64,000 nt of DNA from Mycobacterium kansasii ATCC 12478 (GTDB taxonomy: Bacteria; Actinomycetota; Actinomycetes; Mycobacteriales; Mycobacteriaceae). Under the pieces are notes generated by a model. The model did no database searches, was not told where the DNA came from, and saw nothing but the letters and a program-made list of their open reading frames with translations. Location of the stretch: the NCBI RefSeq assembly GCF_000157895.3, contig NC_022663.1:2356001-2420000 (forward strand), in the 5' to 3' direction. The translations under genes were made by a program, and so were the position numbers. Position 1 is the first letter of the stretch; every line of letters begins with the position of its first letter. Positions 58,701 to 64,000 of this stretch are shown piece by piece.

Positions 58701-60230
58701 TCAGCGACCGACCGGTACTTCGTCGCCGGCGAGGCCACCCAACCCGGCTCCACGGGCCGCGTTGGCGAGCATCTGCTCGATGACGTTCTTACCCAGCGCA
58801 CTCTCGCTGGGCAGTTCGATGGGGTAGACGCCGTCGAAACAGGCGGTGCACAGCCGGGAGGCGGGTTGCTCGGTCGCCGCGATCAGTCCGCGCAGCGAAA
58901 TGTATCCGAGCGTGTCGGCGTTGATGGCATGCCGGACCGCTTCGAGCATTTCGGCTTCGGCCTCAACGGCGTTGGCGATCAGCTCGGCCGGCGACGGGAA
59001 GTCGATTCCGTAGAAGCAGGGCCACTTCACCGGCGGCGAGGCGATCCGCACGTGCACTTCCACCGCGCCGGCCTCGCGCAGCATGCGCACCAGCGCGCGC
59101 TGGGTGTTGCCCCGCACGATCGAGTCGTCGACGACGATGAGCCGCTTGCCGCGGATCACCTCTTTGAGCGGGTTGAGCTTCAACCGGATGCCCAGCTGCC
59201 GGATGGTCTGCGAGGGCTGGATGAAGGTGCGCCCGACGTAGGCGTTCTTCATCAAGCCCTGCCCGTACGGGATACCGGATTCCTGGGCGTATCCCACCGC
59301 GGCGGGTGTGCCCGATTCCGGCACCCCGATGACCAGGTCCGCGTCGACCGGGCATTCGCGGGCCAGCCGACGACCGATCTCCAGTCGGGTGGCGTGCACC
59401 GACCGGCCGGCCAGCGTGCTGTCCGGACGAGCCAGGTAGACGTATTCGAAGATGCAGCCCTTGGGCGTGGGGTTGGCGAAGCGAGTGGACCGGACGCCGT
59501 CGGCATCGATCGCCAGCAATTCGCCCGGTTCGATGTCGCGCACAAAGGATGCGCCGACGATGTCGAGCGCAGCGGTTTCCGAGGCCACCACCCAGCCACG
59601 ATCCAGCCGCCCGAGCGACAGCGGCCGCACACCGTGCGGGTCTCGGCAGGCATACAGCGTGTTCTCGTCCATGAACGTCAGACAGAACGCGCCGCGCACG
59701 GTCGGCAGCAGTTCGAGCGCCGCCTGTTCCAGGGTGGAATCGGCGGAGCCGTGGGCCAGCAACGCGCCCAGGATGTCGGAGTCGGTTGTCGCCGGCGCGG
59801 GGCAGCAGCGGCCACCGATCAATCCGGCTTCGCGGGCGCGGGCGGCAAGGGCGGCGGTATTGACCAGGTTCCCGTTGTGTCCCAGGGCGACCCCGGTGCC
59901 GGCAGCGGTATTACGGAACACCGGTTGGGCGTTCTCCCAGGTCGTGTCGCCCGTGGTGGAGTAGCGGCAGTGCCCGATGGCCACGTGGCCCTGCATGGCC
60001 GCCAGAGTCTGCTCGTCGAATACCTGGCTGACCAGGCCGAGATCCTTGAAGACCAGCACTTGGGAGCCGTCGGCTACCGCGATCCCGGCGGCTTCCTGGC
60101 CGCGATGCTGCAACGCGTACAGGCCGTAATAGGTCAGTTTGGCGACGTCTTCCCCCGGGGCCCAAACCCCGAATACACCACACTCTTCACGGGGCGAGTT
60201 CAGGTCTTGCTCGGGCTGCTGGACGGTCAC
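58701..60230 (-). CDS. purF: Amidophosphoribosyltransferase PurF
   Basis: The 509-residue enzyme has a short propeptide ending before Cys in SPREECGVFGVWAPGED, so autoprocessing should expose the N-terminal nucleophile cysteine of the glutaminase domain. The PRPP loop LIVVDDSIVRGNTQRALV and the Fe-S-type cysteines late in the chain (PPVKWPCFYGID, LCTACFDGVYP) are present. It commits PRPP to purine synthesis by forming phosphoribosylamine. Confidence 0.96.
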   Translation of the reverse strand: MTVQQPEQDLNSPREECGVFGVWAPGEDVAKLTYYGLYALQHRGQEAAGIAVADGSQVLVFKDLGLVSQVFDEQTLAAMQGHVAIGHCRYSTTGDTTWENAQPVFRNTAAGTGVALGHNGNLVNTAALAARAREAGLIGGRCCPAPATTDSDILGALLAHGSADSTLEQAALELLPTVRGAFCLTFMDENTLYACRDPHGVRPLSLGRLDRGWVVASETAALDIVGASFVRDIEPGELLAIDADGVRSTRFANPTPKGCIFEYVYLARPDSTLAGRSVHATRLEIGRRLARECPVDADLVIGVPESGTPAAVGYAQESGIPYGQGLMKNAYVGRTFIQPSQTIRQLGIRLKLNPLKEVIRGKRLIVVDDSIVRGNTQRALVRMLREAGAVEVHVRIASPPVKWPCFYGIDFPSPAELIANAVEAEAEMLEAVRHAINADTLGYISLRGLIAATEQPASRLCTACFDGVYPIELPSESALGKNVIEQMLANAARGAGLGGLAGDEVPVGR

Positions 60231-60372
60231 GGTTAGGCGACTCCCTGGGGCACGAATGGTGACGTATAGGGAGTCTACGGGTAATCCGGGCGTGTCGCCG
60301 AATCGACGGGGCGTGTCCGGGGACCGCGAGTCTTGCCCGTACGCCGGCGCAGCGGCGGGATGCCGCCGATAT

Positions 60373-60765
60373 TCAGCTCGACAGGTTCACCAGCGGCAGC
60401 CACGACGCGATCTCACGCGCCCGCGAACCCGACACGATCAGCTCTCCGCTGGCCGCTGCGTCCTCGACGGTCAATAGTCCGGTGACCAGCAGCAGCCAGG
60501 TGCGCGGAGCCGTTTCCACGACATTGGGCGGTGTGCCGCGGGTGTGCTTAGGCCCGGAAACACATTGCACCGCCGCGAAAGGCGGGATCCGGACCTCGAC
60601 GCTGGAGCCGGGAGCCAGCGCGGACAGGGTGCGCGCGGTGAGCCGAACCGCGGTCCCCAGCGCGTCCCGGTCGGGCGCCGGGTGCGTCTCGTCGTGCAGC
60701 CAGTCCGCGACGGCCAACACAGCCTGCCGAGTCTTAGCCGGATCGGCTTTACCGCGGGTGGCCAT
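60373..60765 (-). CDS. SCP2-like sterol-carrier family protein (Rv0807 ortholog)
   Basis: The 130-residue protein MATRGKADPAKTRQAVLAVA has an SCP2-like pattern: helical start, strands VEVRIPPFAAVQC and TWLLLVTGLLTVEDA, then GELIVSGSRAREIASWLPLV. Such domains bind hydrophobic ligands; no substrate is known. It always lies beside purF in mycobacteria. Confidence 0.82.
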   Translation of the reverse strand: MATRGKADPAKTRQAVLAVADWLHDETHPAPDRDALGTAVRLTARTLSALAPGSSVEVRIPPFAAVQCVSGPKHTRGTPPNVVETAPRTWLLLVTGLLTVEDAAASGELIVSGSRAREIASWLPLVNLSS

Positions 60766-60784
60766 GCTCTAGGGTCTCAGAATC

Positions 60785-61987
60785 ATGGATCCGCGAACGC
60801 GGCCACCGTACAAGATCATCGGTCTGCTGGGGCTGATGGTGTTGGCGCTCGTCGGCACCGGGCTCTACGCCCAGTTTCGCGGGGCTTTCATCCCGAAGAC
60901 CAAGTTGACGATGCTTGCTCCGCGCGCGGGTCTGGTGACCGACCCGGGCGCCAAGGTCACCTACAACGGTGTGCAGATCGGGCGGGTGGCCAGCATTTCG
61001 GAGGTCACGCGAGACGGCGTTCCGGCGGCCAAGCTGGTACTGGACGTCGATCCGAAGTACATCGACTCGATTCCGGCCAATGTGGGCGGCGAGATCAAGG
61101 CGACGACGGTCTTCGGCAACAAGTACGTGTCGCTGACGTCACCGAAAATCGCTGATCCACAACACATCAACCCGTCCATGGTGATCGACGCGACGGCGGT
61201 GACGACGGAATTCAACACGCTGTTCCAGACGCTGACGGCGATTGCCGAAAAGGTCGATCCGGTCAAGCTCAACCTGACGCTGGGCGCGGCCGCTCAGGCC
61301 CTGAGCGGCCTCGGGGACAAGTTCGGCGCCGCACTGGTCAACGGCAGCGCCATCCTCGACGACGTGAACCCGCGGCTACCGATGGTTCGGGCCGACATAC
61401 AGGGACTGGCGGCCTTGGGCGACGTCTACGCCGATGCGGCGCCGGACTTGTGGACTGCGCTGGACCAGGCGGTGACTACCGCGCGAACCACGAACCACGG
61501 GCAGGCCGGCCTTGATGCCGCATTGCTGGCGGCGGTTGGGTTGGGCAACAACGGTTCTGACGTGTTCGGTCGCGGCGGGCCATATCTGGCCCGGGGGGCC
61601 GCCGATCTGGTTATCCCCAGCCAGCTGCTCGACGAGTACAGCCCCGAAATCTTCTGTACCATCCGCAACTACAACGAAGTCGGGCCCAAAATCCGCGCTG
61701 CACTCGGCTTCACCGGCTACTCGCTGGGGGCCGCTTCCGGCAGCATTACCGGCGCACCCAGCCCCTACATCTATCCGGAGAACCTGCCGCGGGTCAACGC
61801 CCGGGGAGGACCGGGCGGGAAACCGGGGTGCTGGCAACCGATCACTCACGACTTGTGGCCCGCCCCGTTTCTGGTGATGGATGTCGGCGCCAGCGTGGCG
61901 CCCTACAACCATGTCGAACTCGGCCAGCCGATGTTCACCGAATATGTCTGGGGACGTCAGTTCGGCGAGTACACGATCAATCCTTGA
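60785..61987 (+). CDS. Orphan MceA-like lipid-transport protein
   Basis: The 400-residue protein has an N-terminal signal anchor (KIIGLLGLMVLALVGTGLYA), the MlaD/MCE domain (about 35-115: KVTYNGVQIGRVASI, ATTVFGNKYVSL) and the mycobacterial MCE C-terminal domain. Mce proteins form channels moving lipids across the envelope, normally as six genes (A-F) with YrbE permeases. Here only one is present, so it may work with a distant mce operon. It is divergent from the SCP2-like gene and followed 25 bases later by a lipoprotein phosphatase. Confidence 0.87.
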   Translation: MDPRTRPPYKIIGLLGLMVLALVGTGLYAQFRGAFIPKTKLTMLAPRAGLVTDPGAKVTYNGVQIGRVASISEVTRDGVPAAKLVLDVDPKYIDSIPANVGGEIKATTVFGNKYVSLTSPKIADPQHINPSMVIDATAVTTEFNTLFQTLTAIAEKVDPVKLNLTLGAAAQALSGLGDKFGAALVNGSAILDDVNPRLPMVRADIQGLAALGDVYADAAPDLWTALDQAVTTARTTNHGQAGLDAALLAAVGLGNNGSDVFGRGGPYLARGAADLVIPSQLLDEYSPEIFCTIRNYNEVGPKIRAALGFTGYSLGAASGSITGAPSPYIYPENLPRVNARGGPGGKPGCWQPITHDLWPAPFLVMDVGASVAPYNHVELGQPMFTEYVWGRQFGEYTINP

Positions 61988-62012
61988 CGGAGGCCAGAGA
62001 CGGGAAGAATCG

Positions 62013-63275
62013 ATGAGGCTCTGGCCTTTGCGCCTGCTTGCCGCTGCGCTGACACCGGTGCTGACCCTCACCGGTTGTAGCTACACCGGCCGACATTCGG
62101 ATGCGGCCGCGCACAACTGCCGCATCGTGGCCGCCGACCCGGGTTGGTATGGCGACAATCGCGAGCGCATCGACGCGCTGATCAACCGGCTGGGCAGCTG
62201 CGGAAAGACCGGATCTGTTGCCGCCGGCGCTCCCCTGGCGTTGTTCGACTGGGACAACACCATGGTCCGAAACGACGTCGGGAGTGCGACGTTCTTCTGG
62301 ATGATCAACAACTCCAAAGTGCGTCAGCCTGCCGGCGGCAGCTGGTCCACCACCAGCGCATACCTCACCACCGAAGCCGCGGCGGCGTTGGCCGCCGCTT
62401 GCGGTGGCCTCGCGGATCCCGGACAACCGCTGCCCACCGGCTCCAGCACCGGCTGCGCTGATGAGCTGGTGGCCGTTTATGCCACGCGCGAAACCCGTTC
62501 GGGTGCAACCGCGTTCACTGGTTACAACCACCGCCGCATACAACCCGGCGACGCCTGGGCGGCCCAGCTGCTGGCCGGCTGGACCGACGCCGAGGTCACC
62601 GAATTCGCTACCGCGGCCAGGAAGCAGAACCTCGACGCCACCCAGGGATCCGAGCAGACCGTGGGCAGTACCCGACAGACCGGTTGGGTGCGCTACTACA
62701 CACAGATGCGAGACCTCGTCGGCACGCTGCAAGCCGACGGGTTCGACGTGCGGATCATCTCCGCGTCGGCTGAGCCGGTGGTCCGGGTGTGGGCGACCGG
62801 CATCGGCATCCCGGCTGACCACGTGATGGGCGTGCGCACGGACCATGACGGTGACGTTCTGACGTCTCGCCTGGCAGTGTGTGGCGGCGAACCGTCGATC
62901 CCCTTCAACGAGGGCAAGCGATGCCGGGTCAACGAGCAGGTGTTCGGCGTCGAGAGCGCAGCTGCCTTCCAGCAGTCTCCGGAGCAGCGTCGGCAGGTGT
63001 TCGCCGCGGGCGACTCCGACGGAGACGTGACGTTCGTCACGGACGCGACCGAACTGCGCCTCGTCCTGAATCGCAACCAGATCGAGTTGATGTGCTGGGC
63101 GTACGCCAATGCCGACGGCAAGTGGATGGTCAACCCGGTCTTTATCAATCCCCTGCCGGTGAGCCCGCCCTACCGGTGCGCAACCCAGGGATTCAACGAG
63201 CCCGACGGCGGCCAGGCGCCGCTTCGTCAAGCCGATGGCACCGTGTTGCCCGACCAGCAGGACCGGGTCCACTGA
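62013..63275 (+). CDS. HAD-superfamily phosphatase-like lipoprotein
   Basis: From the ATG at 62013 the 420-residue precursor has lipobox LTLTGC (cysteine near residue 22). The HAD motif I is LALFDWDNTMVRNDVG, motif II SASAEP (IISASAEPVVRVW) and motif IV GDSDGDVTFV, as in phosphoserine-phosphatase-type enzymes. The large cap between them (about 110-240) is diverged. It should act outside the cytoplasmic membrane on a phosphorylated metabolite. It is paired with the Mce gene. Confidence 0.85.
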   Translation: MRLWPLRLLAAALTPVLTLTGCSYTGRHSDAAAHNCRIVAADPGWYGDNRERIDALINRLGSCGKTGSVAAGAPLALFDWDNTMVRNDVGSATFFWMINNSKVRQPAGGSWSTTSAYLTTEAAAALAAACGGLADPGQPLPTGSSTGCADELVAVYATRETRSGATAFTGYNHRRIQPGDAWAAQLLAGWTDAEVTEFATAARKQNLDATQGSEQTVGSTRQTGWVRYYTQMRDLVGTLQADGFDVRIISASAEPVVRVWATGIGIPADHVMGVRTDHDGDVLTSRLAVCGGEPSIPFNEGKRCRVNEQVFGVESAAAFQQSPEQRRQVFAAGDSDGDVTFVTDATELRLVLNRNQIELMCWAYANADGKWMVNPVFINPLPVSPPYRCATQGFNEPDGGQAPLRQADGTVLPDQQDRVH

Positions 63276-63483
63276 AACTGAATCGGTGATACGCAGCCGC
63301 AAGCCAGCAGATTGCCAGCGCGTATCCAGGCGGTGCTAAATCGGCTGTCGCACAAGCGTTGTAGACTTGGCTCGCATCGCATTCATGCGCTTCGATAGCG
63401 GGGAGCGCTCTCACTCTGCACCGGCGCACAAAGTGTGAGATCCTCTCCGTGCCCTAATCACCTCTACCTAAGGCGGTGTTCCG

Positions 63484-64000
63484 ATGCCCAGAATCCCTTC
63501 GTGCGATGGCGGCCGGCCCGCCGAGCGTAGCCTGGCTCCCATCATCGTCACCCGGCGAGGCAAAATCGCCCGCCTGGAATCCAGCCTTACCCCGCACGAG
63601 GCACAGCTCGAGGACCTGGTTTTTGTGCGAAAGGCGTTGAATCGGGCCAACATTCCGTTTCTATTGGTTCGCAACCACAAAAACAGGCCGATCCTGGCCG
63701 TCGACATCCGACTGCGTCCCGCGGTCGAGCAAGCCTTTGCTGCGGCGTGTGTCACCGAGCCGATGTACGCCAAGACAATCGATCAGAAGGGCATTCCGGC
63801 GGTGTTGCTGGCCAATGGCCGGCTTTCCGCAATGGGCGACCCGCGAATCCTCAGGCTGTATCGGCAACGGATTGCGCCGGGCGGATTCCGGTATGGTCCG
63901 GCATTCGGAGTTGAGCTTCAATTCTGGGTTTTCGACGAGACGGTGATCCGTTGTCCGGTGGAGAACTCACTCACCCGCAAAGTGTTGCCCCGCAATGAGC
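63484..64000 (+). CDS. cpsY: CpsY-like Stealth-family sugar-phosphate transferase, 5' part
   Basis: The frame is open from the ATG at 63484 to the window end (172 codons): MPRIPSCDGGRPAERSLAPI, RGKIARLESSLTPHEAQLED, FRYGPAFGVELQFWVFDE, TRKVLPRNE. It resembles M. tuberculosis CpsY (Rv0806c, about 530 residues), a Stealth-type hexose-1-phosphate transferase. The catalytic region lies beyond the window. CpsY-type enzymes add sugar-1-phosphate to envelope or capsule polysaccharide. Confidence 0.85.
   Translation, partial: MPRIPSCDGGRPAERSLAPIIVTRRGKIARLESSLTPHEAQLEDLVFVRKALNRANIPFLLVRNHKNRPILAVDIRLRPAVEQAFAAACVTEPMYAKTIDQKGIPAVLLANGRLSAMGDPRILRLYRQRIAPGGFRYGPAFGVELQFWVFDETVIRCPVENSLTRKVLPRNE

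Noticed and set aside
58542..60236. 564-residue plus-strand ORF over purF
   Set aside because: It is the antisense shadow of purF, whose full set of motifs is on the minus strand.

Overview
The window comes from a slow-growing Mycobacterium. It is GC-rich and carries two PE_PGRS genes. It follows, in order and orientation, the segment that M. tuberculosis H37Rv numbers roughly Rv0806c to Rv0831c: cpsY, Rv0807, purF, purM, Rv0810c, Rv0811c, Rv0812, Rv0813c, sseC, cysA2, lmeA, glnR, mshD, pst/phoT, phoY2, an LCP protein, dusB, desA1, a TetR gene, an MpaB-like oxygenase, kmtR, a deaminase, a methyltransferase, Rv0831c and a four-tRNA cluster. Family and ortholog names come from reading the translations and from memory; no search was run.

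Layout. 0-2 kb: PE_PGRS gene. 2-8.7 kb: accessory metabolism, with a pcaB-like lyase, a moaA fragment, and an SDR / acetoacetate-decarboxylase-like / two-amidohydrolase operon. 9.5-12.8 kb: a tandem family of related secreted proteins interleaved with a DUF3060 lipoprotein. 12.9-13.4 kb: tRNA-Phe, -Asp, -Glu and -Lys. 13.6-34.2 kb: conserved mycobacterial core, including metal sensing (kmtR plus a histidine-rich protein), DesA1, a complete pstSCAB operon with phoU, mycothiol synthesis, GlnR, LmeA, and a cysteine operon headed by a polycysteine leader peptide. 34.3-52.4 kb: a genomic island placed between the convergent Rv0813c and Rv0812 orthologs. 52.4-64 kb: core again (pabC-like, ygfZ, DUF3073, PE_PGRS, purM, purF, SCP2-like), an orphan MceA-like protein, a HAD lipoprotein and a cpsY-like gene cut by the window end.

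The island has two parts. The left part (34.4-38.4 kb) holds a four-helix membrane protein with a TrkA-N/RCK-like region and a RyR domain, followed by a TIR protein with one transmembrane helix and a PknH-type extracellular sensor. This reads as a candidate NAD-derived second-messenger system: a TIR enzyme plus a membrane receptor or channel with a RyR domain. The right part (38.5-52.4 kb) is bounded by 38-bp direct repeats that I interpret as attL/attR of a very small integrative element. Without later insertions it would be about 3.4 kb, carrying a tyrosine integrase, a DUF6602 nuclease-like gene and a DUF4352 membrane protein.

That small element was then bombarded. An IS3-family element (with a GGGAAAC slippery site) landed in the integrase. 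Two copies of a 4,566-bp element, encoding the same proteins, landed in opposite orientation: one in the integrase and one in the DUF6602 gene. Each has its own 8-bp target duplication. Each copy is an IS256-family element whose transposase is split by a nested transposon carrying two tyrosine recombinases, so the nested composite itself moved at least once as a unit.

Small-scale signals include a MIRU-like 54-bp tandem array upstream of glnR, a second 54-bp array beside ygfZ whose unit also seems to be inserted in frame inside dusB, and a leaderless kmtR promoter with a palindrome over the start codon.
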